A DNA stretch of 64,000 nucleotides from positions 2,493,326 to 2,557,325 of the forward strand of contig NZ_CP084098.1 in NCBI RefSeq assembly GCF_036345015.1, read 5' to 3'. Positions 45,703 to 53,842 of this stretch are shown one piece after another. The position numbers and the translations under genes were made by a program. This stretch comes from Cyanobacterium sp. Dongsha4. GTDB taxonomy: Bacteria; Cyanobacteriota; Cyanobacteriia; Cyanobacteriales; Cyanobacteriaceae. A model generated the notes under the pieces. It saw only the letters and a program-made list of their open reading frames with translations. It did no database searches and was not told where the DNA came from. How positions within the stretch are numbered: the first letter of the stretch is position 1; every line of letters begins with the position of its first letter.

Positions 45703-46761
45703 ATGATGAAAAAAGTTTTAATTTTATCTACTCCTGTGGGTGCATTAAGTTCGGGCATTGGTGGCGGTGTAGAATTAACTATTTATAATCTGATTCAAGA
45801 AATGCAAGGGCGTGGTCATATTATAAAGGTAATAGCTCCAAAAGGATCTTTTTTTGATCATGCTGATATTGTGGAAATTGAGGGAAATTTACATACTCCT
45901 GCCCAAACTCAAAGTCGGCAAACTCCTGTAATTATGCCTGATAATTCGGTTTTAGCCAATATGCTTGATTATGCTTATCAGGTGCAATCTGAATACGATG
46001 TAATTGTTAATTTTGCTTTTGATTGGCTTCCTTTTTATCTTACTCCTTTTTTTTCAACTGCGATCGCACATTTTATTAGTATGGGTTCTCTTTCTGATAG
46101 TTTAGATCAGATTATGGGAAAAATAGCAACACAATTTCCTTATCAATTTGGTGTTTACACTCAATCTCAAGCAGATACCTTTCCTTTTGCCGATAAATGT
46201 CAATGCTTAGGTAGCGGTATCGATTTATCTTTATATCAGTTTCAACCTCAACCGAAAAAACAATTAGCATGGTTAGGAAGAATAGCCCCAGAAAAAGCCT
46301 TAGAAGATGCAGTAAAAGCCTCGGAAATCACAAACATTCCCTTACTAATTTTCGGTAAAATTCAAGATCAAGAATACTGGCAAACCATTCAAAATCAACA
46401 TCCCTCAGCCCCAATTAAATATCAAGGGTTTTTATCTACCAAAGATTTACAAGCACAACTGCGTGACTGTTTAGGATTGATAATGACTCCTCGTTGGGTA
46501 GAAGCCTTTGGAAATGTTGCCATTGAAGCTCTTGCTTGTGGAGTTCCTGTAATTAGCTATGCTAGAGGTGGCCCTGCCGAAATTGTTACCAATGGTAAAA
46601 CAGGATTTTTAGTAACGCCTGATAGTGTAGAAGATTTAGCAGTTGCCATTCAACGTCTTCCTCAAATTAATCGCTATGATTGTCGTCAGGTGGCAGAAGA
46701 TGTTTACTCTTTACCTGCATGGGGCAACCGTTTTGAATCGTGGTTAGACTCTTTTATTTAA
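45703..46761 (+). CDS. GT4-family glycosyltransferase, possibly tetrahydrobiopterin glucosyltransferase-like
   Basis: A 352-residue GT-B glycosyltransferase. The N-terminal domain has a Gly-rich start (LILSTPVGALSSGIGGGVEL), and the sugar-nucleotide domain contains LAWLGRIAPEKALEDAVKAS and VEAFGNVAIEALACGVPVI, the family's EX7E region. DWLPFYLTPFF and FISMGSLSDSLDQ match, from memory, the cyanobacterial UDP-glucose:tetrahydrobiopterin alpha-glucosyltransferase (BGluT) rather than polysaccharide enzymes, so a pteridine glucosyltransferase is the favoured role. The stop overlaps that of the convergent coiled-coil gene by a few bases. The start could equally be the second ATG. Confidence 0.8.
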   Translation: MMKKVLILSTPVGALSSGIGGGVELTIYNLIQEMQGRGHIIKVIAPKGSFFDHADIVEIEGNLHTPAQTQSRQTPVIMPDNSVLANMLDYAYQVQSEYDVIVNFAFDWLPFYLTPFFSTAIAHFISMGSLSDSLDQIMGKIATQFPYQFGVYTQSQADTFPFADKCQCLGSGIDLSLYQFQPQPKKQLAWLGRIAPEKALEDAVKASEITNIPLLIFGKIQDQEYWQTIQNQHPSAPIKYQGFLSTKDLQAQLRDCLGLIMTPRWVEAFGNVAIEALACGVPVISYARGGPAEIVTNGKTGFLVTPDSVEDLAVAIQRLPQINRYDCRQVAEDVYSLPAWGNRFESWLDSFI

Positions 46762-47174
46762 TCTAAAAAATCTGTTAGAATTTCGTCTGGTTCATCATAT
46801 ATATCTTCATCATCAAAAGAATGGGTAATATTTCCTTTTTCTATATGACGAGGGTTGATTTGATATTGTAGATTTTCCACCAGTTTTTCTAAGAGACGAA
46901 ATCTAGCTTCTATTTTTTCTAACTCTAAATTTTTTTCTAACTCTAAATTTTTCCCTTCTAATACAGTCAGACGTTGGTTTAATTTTTCATAGTCTTGGGT
47001 TAAATTTTCTAATTTTTCATGCTCTAAACTTTCACCTAAATAATTGCCGATAATATTAGCAATTAATTTTTCTAAAGATATATTCTTTTTTTGGGCAATA
47101 TCAATTAATTTTTCTTTCCACTTAAAATCAATGTGAATACTTAAAACTGATATTTTATCCACTTTTGTGTCCAT
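46758..47174 (-). CDS. Ribbon-helix-helix-like/coiled-coil protein, 138 aa
   Basis: The N-terminal 50 residues (ISVLSIHIDFKWKEKLIDIA...SLEKLIANIIGNYLGE) resemble an RHH fold, with a beta strand and two helices. A coiled coil follows (about 55-105, with an imperfect NLELEK tandem repeat) and then an acidic tail (DDEDIYDEPDEILTDFLD). Proteins of this plan are seen in cyanobacteria without known function. It is convergent with the glycosyltransferase and overlaps it at the stops. No toxin gene is beside it, so an antitoxin role is not supported. Confidence 0.65.
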   Translation of the reverse strand: MDTKVDKISVLSIHIDFKWKEKLIDIAQKKNISLEKLIANIIGNYLGESLEHEKLENLTQDYEKLNQRLTVLEGKNLELEKNLELEKIEARFRLLEKLVENLQYQINPRHIEKGNITHSFDDEDIYDEPDEILTDFLD

Positions 47175-47318
47175 TATTTATGATTGAAACTTTAATTAAA
47201 TAATTAAAAATAATTTTTATAAATCTGACAAAGATTTTTTGAACACCCAAACACCTTAAGGGGTGAATAAATTCAACCCCCATCCTAATTTCCTGCTTTT
47301 TATGGAGAAACGAAAAAC

Positions 47319-47358
47319 TGCGGTCACCGAAGTTGCGGCTACGCAGATCGCGCTTCTG
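47319..47358. repeat. GC-rich patch of possible dispersed-repeat origin
   Basis: A 40-base stretch (CTGCGGTCACCGAAGTTGCG, then GCTACGCAGATCGCGCTTCT) is far richer in G+C than its surroundings and contains the near-palindrome CGGTCACCG. Similar GCGATC/TAGCCG-type repeats are scattered in other cyanobacterial genomes. It lies in the 202-base gap after the urtA stop. Confidence 0.4.
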
Positions 47359-47376
47359 ATTGAATTATTGTCAGAA

Positions 47377-48687
47377 TTAGCTCATTTTATATTTACCACC
47401 TTTAGCCGGATCTGTCCAGTCACAAGCAAAGCCTTTAGTTTCAGCTACATATTGATTCCAAGGTACTGGGTCAACAGGTGCATCTGTGGCAAAGACAATA
47501 TCAAATAAACCGTCATCTCTTACCTGTCCGATTCTGACTGTTTTAGAAATATGATGATTTGGTTGCATGGTGACAAGTCCTTCAGGAGCTTGTAATGACT
47601 GACCAATTGCGGCACTTCTTACAGGCTCTAAATCAGTTGTACCAGCGGCTTCAACGGCTTGTTTCCAGAGATAAACCATAATATAAGCGGCCTCCATAGG
47701 GTCATTGGTTACTCTGTCTTGACCATATTTAGCACGAAAAGCCTCTACAAATTTGGTGTTTTCGGGACTTTCTACAGTTTGGAAATAGTTCCATGCGGCG
47801 TAATGACCTTTAAGATATTCTACCCCAATTTGTCTAACCTCTTCTTCGGCAATACTTACAGACATAACAGGATATTTATCTGGAGTTAAACCTGCGGCTT
47901 GAATTTGTTTGAAGAAAGCAACGTTACTATCTCCGTTTAAGCTATTAAAAATAACACCGCCGTTGGGCAGAGCGGCTTTTATCTTAGTAATAATGGGAGT
48001 AACTTCCGTATTGCCGAGGGGTAAATAATCCTCTCCTACGGTTGTGCCACCTTTTGCTTCTAATTGGGCTTTAATGATGGTGTTTGCCGTTCTGGGAAAT
48101 ACATAGTCAGAACCAACGAGGAAAAATTCCTTGCCTTTATTTTCTAATAACCAGTCCACCGCAGGTTCAATTTGTTGGTTAGGGGCGGCACCAGTATAGA
48201 AGATATTTTTAGAGCATTCTTGTCCTTCGTATTGTACGGGATACCATAACATATGATTTTTGGACTCAAATACAGGTAAAACAGCTTTTCGACTAGCAGA
48301 AGTCCAACAGCCAAATACTGTTACTACACCATCTTGATCAATTAGCTTAGTTGCTTTTTCCGCAAAGGTAGGCCAATCAGATGCACCATCTTCGACAATC
48401 GCTTCGATTTGCTTTCCTAAAACTCCGCCACTGGCGTTAATTTCTTCGATCGCAAGTTGTTCAGCTTCCACAACAGTGGTTTCACTAATAGCCATCGTAC
48501 CACTAAGAGAGTGCAAGATTCCCACTTTAATGGTATCCCCTCCACCACCGGCAGGAGTTTCCGTAATGGTATCCGTAGCGGTATCATCAGCAGGAGGAGG
48601 AGCATCAGCACAGGCTTTGAGGAGTAAACTTGTTCCTAATGTAGCCGATCCGTAAAGGAGAAATTTTCTTCTACCCAGTCTTGACAT
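47377..48687 (-). CDS. urtA: Urea ABC transporter substrate-binding lipoprotein
   Basis: UrtA is the periplasmic urea-binding component of the high-affinity UrtABCDE transporter. The 436-residue precursor has RR at 6-7, a hydrophobic stretch and a lipobox LKAC (C26), followed by an Ala/Thr/Pro linker. The mature part starts IKVGILHSLSGTMAISETTV and includes VFGCWTSASRKAVLPVFESK and WYPVQYEGQECSKNIFYTGA, as in UrtA and amide-binding relatives. A complete NtcA-activated promoter is visible upstream. The urtBCDE genes are not downstream; the next minus-strand gene is a coiled-coil protein, so urtA is detached from its operon in this genome. Confidence 0.93.
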   Translation of the reverse strand: MSRLGRRKFLLYGSATLGTSLLLKACADAPPPADDTATDTITETPAGGGGDTIKVGILHSLSGTMAISETTVVEAEQLAIEEINASGGVLGKQIEAIVEDGASDWPTFAEKATKLIDQDGVVTVFGCWTSASRKAVLPVFESKNHMLWYPVQYEGQECSKNIFYTGAAPNQQIEPAVDWLLENKGKEFFLVGSDYVFPRTANTIIKAQLEAKGGTTVGEDYLPLGNTEVTPIITKIKAALPNGGVIFNSLNGDSNVAFFKQIQAAGLTPDKYPVMSVSIAEEEVRQIGVEYLKGHYAAWNYFQTVESPENTKFVEAFRAKYGQDRVTNDPMEAAYIMVYLWKQAVEAAGTTDLEPVRSAAIGQSLQAPEGLVTMQPNHHISKTVRIGQVRDDGLFDIVFATDAPVDPVPWNQYVAETKGFACDWTDPAKGGKYKMS

Positions 48688-48726
48688 AGTATTATTTTTA
48701 CTAATTATGTTGTTTTAAACTAATTA

Positions 48727-48768
48727 ATAGTAAAGATAAGGTTAAGCATATTTTGTATTTTTGGATAC
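48727..48768 (-). promoter_or_regulatory. NtcA-activated promoter of urtA
   Basis: On the minus strand the sequence reads GTA-N8-TAC, then exactly 22 bases, then TACTAT. This is the canonical NtcA layout, GTAN8TAC with 22 bases to a TAN3T -10 box. The NtcA site covers 48755-48768 and the -10 box 48727-48732, about 40 bases before the urtA ATG. It implies activation by the nitrogen regulator NtcA under nitrogen limitation. Confidence 0.85.
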
Positions 48769-48788
48769 ATAATTTTCGGGAGTGATTA

Positions 48789-49409
48789 GTGAAGGGTAAA
48801 TTAATTGTTGTAACGGTAATTTTGATCTGTTTAACAGGGGTTAGTATTGTTTGGATGGGAGGGATTCAACCCGAAATTTTCCATGAGCAGGTAAAGAGAC
48901 TAGGAATTTTTGCACCGATAATTTATGTATTGTTATATATTGTCGCTACGATTTTACTTTTACCCTCAACTCCTTTAAATGTTAGTGGTGGTTTAATTTT
49001 TGGTTTTCAATGGGGTTTATTTTGGACTGCGATCGCAGCTATTGTGGCCGCCATAGCAAGTTTTCTCTACGCTAGATTTCTGGGACAAAATTGGGTCAGA
49101 CAAAAATTTGGTAGTTACCTACAAAACCTTGATGAAGAAATACGAAAAGGAGGAATGTGGTATATTTTCGCTATTCGTCTTTTACCTTTAATTCCCTACG
49201 GAATAGTCAATTATGGTGCAGGTTTGACTTCTGTTACCCAAAAAGATTATTTATTTGGTACGGTTTTCGGTACAATTCCAGGAATTTTTCCTTTTGTGAT
49301 GATAGGAGCAGGTTTAGCCGAGGGCAATATATTACCTGTAACTCTTGCCTCTGGTTTGGCTGGTTTACTATTATTCGGGGCAACTTGGTTTAAAAATAAA
49401 TCAAATTAA
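48789..49409 (+). CDS. TVP38/TMEM64 (DedA-like, VTT domain) membrane protein
   Basis: A 206-residue membrane protein with five to six spans. The SNARE-associated (VTT) signature is present: PSTPLNVSGGLIFGFQWGLFW, then FAIRLLPLIPYGIVNYGAGL and GTIPGIFPFVMIGAG. VTT proteins act in membrane lipid scrambling or homeostasis. The start is a GTG, supported by GGGAG six bases upstream. It is divergent from urtA and its start is about 20 bases from the NtcA site, so NtcA could also affect it. Confidence 0.88.
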   Translation: MKGKLIVVTVILICLTGVSIVWMGGIQPEIFHEQVKRLGIFAPIIYVLLYIVATILLLPSTPLNVSGGLIFGFQWGLFWTAIAAIVAAIASFLYARFLGQNWVRQKFGSYLQNLDEEIRKGGMWYIFAIRLLPLIPYGIVNYGAGLTSVTQKDYLFGTVFGTIPGIFPFVMIGAGLAEGNILPVTLASGLAGLLLFGATWFKNKSN

Positions 49410-49522
49410 CTATACTAAATAATTTAGGCAATCGCTTACAATACAACGAATGCCGTCGAGGAAATTTCCCAGTTAACAAGTATTCATAGGAAAAGATTTT
49501 TCCAGCAGAGAGATAAGCTATA

Positions 49523-51178
49523 TTACTCTATATTATTTTCCTCTTTAAAACGCTCGATCGCATCCTTTAATTTATCAACAGAAGTCAAGGTAATGAAATC
49601 GAGCTTATAATCCTGATTTTCACTCAAATATTGAGCATAGGAAGACTGCAAATAAGGAGCATAATCCTGATTGTCATTCAAATAAATCTCAAAAAAAGCC
49701 AGAGAAATACCTCTGACATAACCTGCAATTAAATCTTGTTTCGGCAAAGCTAAAGCAATTGTTGAATCCAAAGCCTTTTTTATACCCCCATCTAATTCAT
49801 CTATATTTACATGAGCTTGTCCTTCAATTAAAGCCCAATATTTATCTTCCATTTTTAACCAAGTAAAAGGCAATGCTTGTTCAATGGCAGGGGGAGTAGC
49901 AGGGTCATCACTACCAGAACCAAACATCACAGGAATCATAATTTCACTTAAACCTTTTTCTCCAAAAATATAACGATTGACAGGATTAGCGGCAAACACA
50001 GCCCCAACACGGTTATCTCTAAATTGATAATTTTGTCTTGGTAACTCTAAAGCTCGACATTCCAACAGAATTGCCAAATTTAAACCCAAATAAGGAGTAT
50101 TACAAGCCTCCTGCAAGTAGTCAAAATCAATAGTTGCCCCAGCAATTGCCAAAGCAGTATAACCACCAAAAGAATGCCCTGTAACTCCCACATTTTTTAA
50201 TTCTAGTAATCCCTGAAAATCTTTAGAATTACGTCTTTCTAACTCATCAATGACGAAACTAATATCTAGGGGACGATTAACAAAATCGTTAACATCAAAA
50301 ATATTACCATTCAAGCCTTCAAACATTTCTTGTAAATAAATAATATCACTTCCTACGTGTTGAGGGGCGGCAATCAAAAATCCATGAGACGCAATATGAT
50401 TTAAGTTCTTAGAATAATCTTCAGGACGAGAAGATAACCCATGAGAAAAAATAATCACAGGTACTTTTCCTTGTAATCCTTGAGGTATATAAACATCAAC
50501 ATAAAAAGAGCGATCGCGACTCTCATCTTTCAACTGCCACACCTGCTTTTCCACTTGATATTTTCCCTGTAAACGAATATCAGGTAATTCACTATAGTTA
50601 AAAGAACTATTTTGAGCCTCCTCATTCGTCCAAAGACGCATACTTTCCACTAAAGTATCTGTAGCTTTTATGATTTTTTGTGCGTGTTCTGCTCCACCCA
50701 TCACTAACTCACCTTGTATCTGCAAATTAGTGGGATATTTTTTTAAAACATTCATTAAAGTCAATCCTGTGTCTTCATCCAAAGCAGATTGAATAATTGC
50801 TCCCCGTAAAGCGATACCTCCATTTTCTCCCCCCTCAAGGGTAATTCCTTTCCCCAAACGTAATAGAATTTGCTCCCCCATTTGAGTATTAAAAAAGCGA
50901 GAAACCTTCACACCATCTATATCAAGTTTTTTATTCAGAAATTCCCTAAATTTATTTTGTTGTTCTGGACTAACTCTTTGTAAATATTGTTGTAAATCTT
51001 CATTAATAATACCATCTTCAGCAAAAGACTCTAAAGACTCAACTTCCACAGATAATTTAAGAGGCCCATAAGTAAAAAAAATTTTCTCAGCCGCTTCAGT
51101 TTTGATAGGAATAGCCGTTAAACAAGCAGAAAAAAAACCAAATAAAACAACAGATACTTTAGAGGAAGTCAGTTTCAT
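49523..51178 (-). CDS. DUF1400-alpha/beta-hydrolase, secreted lipase/acetylhydrolase-like
   Basis: A 551-residue protein. A signal peptide (VLFGFFSACLTAIPIKTEAA) precedes a DUF1400 domain (about 30-180; EKIFFTYGPLKLSVEVESLE), a cyanobacterial N-terminal module. A platelet-activating-factor-acetylhydrolase-like alpha/beta domain follows with the nucleophile elbow GHSFGGY (S336) and an oxyanion HG motif in VIIFSHGLSSRPEDY. The catalytic His is likely in EGQAHVN. It probably acts on a lipid or ester outside the cytoplasm; the substrate is unknown. It is a single gene, convergent with the TVP38 gene. Confidence 0.88.
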   Translation of the reverse strand: MKLTSSKVSVVLFGFFSACLTAIPIKTEAAEKIFFTYGPLKLSVEVESLESFAEDGIINEDLQQYLQRVSPEQQNKFREFLNKKLDIDGVKVSRFFNTQMGEQILLRLGKGITLEGGENGGIALRGAIIQSALDEDTGLTLMNVLKKYPTNLQIQGELVMGGAEHAQKIIKATDTLVESMRLWTNEEAQNSSFNYSELPDIRLQGKYQVEKQVWQLKDESRDRSFYVDVYIPQGLQGKVPVIIFSHGLSSRPEDYSKNLNHIASHGFLIAAPQHVGSDIIYLQEMFEGLNGNIFDVNDFVNRPLDISFVIDELERRNSKDFQGLLELKNVGVTGHSFGGYTALAIAGATIDFDYLQEACNTPYLGLNLAILLECRALELPRQNYQFRDNRVGAVFAANPVNRYIFGEKGLSEIMIPVMFGSGSDDPATPPAIEQALPFTWLKMEDKYWALIEGQAHVNIDELDGGIKKALDSTIALALPKQDLIAGYVRGISLAFFEIYLNDNQDYAPYLQSSYAQYLSENQDYKLDFITLTSVDKLKDAIERFKEENNIE

Positions 51179-51342
51179 AACCTTTATTCTCAGAACAATT
51201 TATTAATAAAATCCTATTCACTATCGATTTTAGAATTAATTTATTAAAAGCTATAGTTTATGTATTTTTCTTAATATTCTTTTCTATTCCCTGTTGTCGT
51301 TGTTGTTTTTATTAAGGTAAACATACAATTAATTTTACTTAA

Positions 51343-51500
51343 CCTGAGTTCGGGATAAATTTTCATTTATGAGTGATGGAGAAAAGGGCAGAGGGCAAAG
51401 GTAAAAGGTAAATAGTTGATAATTAATAACTTCTAACTCCTAACTCCTAACTTGTTTTCCCCTAATACCCCAAAACCCTAAGCCCCCACTTCCCTTATAC
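51343..51500. repeat. Dispersed CCTGAGTTCGGGATAAATTT repeat plus short-repeat cluster
   Basis: This 158-base stretch in the spacer after the hydrolase (51179-51514) starts with the same 20 bases as the repeat at 30838. TGAGTGATGGAGAAAAGGGC follows, then G-rich and C-rich tandem units. It abuts the left end of the IS982 remnant. Confidence 0.7.
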
Positions 51501-51514
51501 CCTGACACCTACTA

Positions 51515-52274
51515 ACCCAAGTTGCTAGTTATAAAAAAGAATGTTCTAATGTAAAAGCAAAAATAAATGATGAAATTTTTAGTAAAAAGCCTTCAAAGGT
51601 AACTGCATGAATGAATTTCGGGAATCTTCTGGTGATCTGACTAAAAACTGTTTCAATAAAATGACGAGTTGATTGCTTGAGATAATTTGCCCATGATTCA
51701 TCTTTTCGTTTGGATTTGTTTTTTCTGATTACCTTTAACTTTATCCGCTCTAACTCCGCTAATTCATCTTCTACTTGATAATCATTAAATGCTTTATCAC
51801 CGTAAATTTCACTATTTTCTGGGAGATTAAACGGTAATAAATCCAAACCTCTAACATCATTGGCATGACCCAGTATATATGCCCATTCAACTGGAGTTCC
51901 ATCTTTGGTACTGAGTAAATGTATTCTTACACCATAAAAATAACGTTTTTTGGAAGCGATATAACCTCGATAATCTTCTGAATTGACCAGCTTACAACGA
52001 TTAATTCGAATATTGTCGCATATTGGTACAGGAAAGGAATCAAGCAAGTAATTGATTTCCCCCAAAAAAAAGAGATGATGTTAAACAAGAAGTGATAACT
52101 TCTGCGTCACTCATAATTCTACGAGCGTCTTCACGGTGAGCGATCGCCTTTAATTAAGTCATCAACAATCACATAAATCTCGAAAATTTCGTCAATCATT
52201 TTTCCTTCTCATAAATATATATATGAGAATTTTAGGATTTGGTTATAAATTTATCCATAACTAGCAACTCGGGT
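51515..52274. mobile_element. Internally deleted IS982-family element, 760 bp
   Basis: Terminal repeats of 18 bp with one mismatch lie at 51515-51532 (ACCCAAGTTGCTAGTTAT) and 52257-52274 (complement of ACCCGAGTTGCTAGTTAT). The full IS982 family is about 1 kb. The transposase inside has an internal deletion and frameshifts, so the element is non-autonomous. No clear target duplication was found. Confidence 0.8.
51529..52199 (-). pseudogene. IS982-family transposase, degraded
   Basis: From the ATG at 52199 the sequence encodes MIDEIFEIYVIVDDLIKGDR, the normal IS982 start. Then come frame changes (a DARRIMSDAEVITS segment in another frame) and an internal deletion. An intact C-terminal 178 residues follow with LLDSFPVPICDNIRINRCK, EDYRGYIASKKRYFYGVRIH and YGDKAFNDYQVEDEL. 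The lost part covers roughly the helix region before the first catalytic Asp. The open part alone would start at a TTG and is not a complete protein. Confidence 0.85.
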
Positions 52275-52380
52275 TATTATTTTATTCTATACACAAAAAG
52301 GCTTTAACTCATTATTTATGCAACAAAGCCCCTTCAAACTGTAAAATTTAGACTTAATTCCTTTTAAATTAGATACTTTC

Positions 52381-53004
52381 ATGACTACAATTGCCGTAAT
52401 AGACTATGATATGGGAAATTTACACTCCGCCTGTAAGGGGTTAGAAAAAGCAGGGGCAAATCCTATCATTACCGATTCACCTCAAGTAATTGCCCAAGCT
52501 GATGGAGTGGTTTTACCCGGAGTAGGATCATTTGATCCAGCAATGCAACATCTGCAACAACGAGACTTGGTGACACCGATTCAGGATTTTGTGAAAAGTG
52601 GTAAGCCCTTTTTGGGTATTTGCTTGGGATTACAGATTTTATTTGAGTCATCAGAAGAAGGCAAAGAGTCTGGTTTAGGTATTATTAAAGGTCAAGTTAA
52701 GCGTTTTCAATCCGAACTAGATTTAACCATTCCTCACATGGGATGGAATAACTTAGACTTAGTTCAGGCACATCACTCCCTTTGGCAAAATCTTCCTGTA
52801 TCTCCTTACGTTTATTTTGTTCACTCTTATTTTGTTTCTCCTGGTGATTCTCAGGTTATTGCGGCACAAGTTACTCATGGCTCACAAACTGTAACGGCTG
52901 CGATCGCATTTGAAAATATTATGGCAGTACAATTTCACCCCGAAAAATCATCTGACTATGGGTTACAAATTCTCACTAATTTTGTTGATATGGTAAAAAA
53001 ATAA
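52381..53004 (+). CDS. hisH: Imidazole glycerol phosphate synthase, glutamine amidotransferase subunit
   Basis: HisH hydrolyses glutamine and channels ammonia to HisF in histidine synthesis. The 207-residue protein starts TTIAVIDYDMGNLHSACKGL and has the GVGSFDPAMQ oxyanion strand, the nucleophile C81 in FLGICLGLQ, and the H186-E188 pair in VQFHPEKSS. All three catalytic residues are present. hisF is not adjacent, as is common in cyanobacteria where his genes are scattered. It is followed by an unrelated secreted small protein. Confidence 0.95.
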   Translation: MTTIAVIDYDMGNLHSACKGLEKAGANPIITDSPQVIAQADGVVLPGVGSFDPAMQHLQQRDLVTPIQDFVKSGKPFLGICLGLQILFESSEEGKESGLGIIKGQVKRFQSELDLTIPHMGWNNLDLVQAHHSLWQNLPVSPYVYFVHSYFVSPGDSQVIAAQVTHGSQTVTAAIAFENIMAVQFHPEKSSDYGLQILTNFVDMVKK

Positions 53005-53112
53005 ATTGAGGAGGAATTAGGAATAAGATTTTTGAATTATGATCCTAAAAACAAAGAAAAGAAATCAATTATAATTCATCTAAAATAGAAGAAAAACTAA
53101 CTTCAAAAGAAA

Positions 53113-53520
53113 ATGAATAATTTTAGCAAGATTTGTTGTGTGTTTTTTATTTTATTAAGTAGTAATTTTTCTGATAAAAAAGCCTTAGCACAAATTCAAT
53201 CAACTCCTTCTGAAAATCTCCTCAGAAATCGCTACTATTTCAAACTAGGATTACAACAAGTAGATAATATTTGCCAGTCTTTCACCAGTTCCAGTCTTAA
53301 AAATGATTGCAATAAAATATTGAGTGAAACTACTTTTTTTGATCCTGATGCAGTTTTTTTCTGCGAACAAAAATTTAATATATCTTCTCGAACTATCACT
53401 TGCTTTAAATATATTCAAGATAAATTCTATGTAGAATCAGAATTAAAAGACTGTGGAAACTCAATGAATTATTCTAATATTTTTAAATGTTTAAGCAAAA
53501 AAGGAAGACCATATATTTAA
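53113..53520 (+). CDS. Hypothetical secreted protein, 135 aa
   Basis: An N-terminal signal peptide (residues about 1-26; KICCVFFILLSSNFS...ALAQ) precedes a 105-residue mature part with several cysteines (ICQSFTSSSLKNDCNKIL, VFFCEQKF, TITCFKYI, ELKDCGNSM), enough for two or three disulfides. No family is recognised. AT content is as high as in the spacers. It is separated from hisH by 108 bases and followed by a repeat element. It could be lineage-specific. Confidence 0.65.
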   Translation: MNNFSKICCVFFILLSSNFSDKKALAQIQSTPSENLLRNRYYFKLGLQQVDNICQSFTSSSLKNDCNKILSETTFFDPDAVFFCEQKFNISSRTITCFKYIQDKFYVESELKDCGNSMNYSNIFKCLSKKGRPYI

Positions 53521-53575
53521 CATGATTTCAGAGTAAATTTTTCTGCTTATGGTAGAAAAAAAGGCAAGGAATAAA

Positions 53576-53842
53576 CCTGAGTTCGGAGTTAAACCTTAGA
53601 TATATTGACACAAATAATAGATAAATTGACTTTACATCTTTTTTCTTAAGTTTAACAGTTTTTATCGGTACAAACAGAATTAATTATTACTCTTAATACC
53701 TCATCCCACAAGGTTTTTCACATCGAACTCAGGGTTAATTAAAAATTAGTTTCCCTCTGTCATCCTTTATCCCCGCTCTCCTCATTCTTCCGCTAAACCG
53801 CCAAAACTAATCCTATCTGATATTCTTAATAGCGAACTCAGG
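53576..53842. repeat. MITE-like element, copy C, reaching the secF stop codon
   Basis: It begins CCTGAGTTCGGAGTTAAACC and ends ...TAGCGAACTCAGG, so the same CCTGAG ends face each other. The right-hand 110 bases resemble copies A and B (C-rich stretch, then CCTATCTGATATTCTTAATA), while the left half differs and has its own inner GAACTCAGG near 53728. It may be two elements in tandem. It fills the gap between the secreted small protein and secF. Confidence 0.65.

Noticed and set aside
46758-47174. RHH/coiled-coil gene as an antitoxin
   Set aside because: There is no small toxin-like gene on either side, the neighbours are a glycosyltransferase and urtA, and the acidic tail is not typical.
47263-47508. 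Plus-strand reading frame of 81 codons over the urtA 3' end
   Set aside because: It overlaps the conserved C-terminus of urtA in antisense, and its composition is that of a shadow frame.
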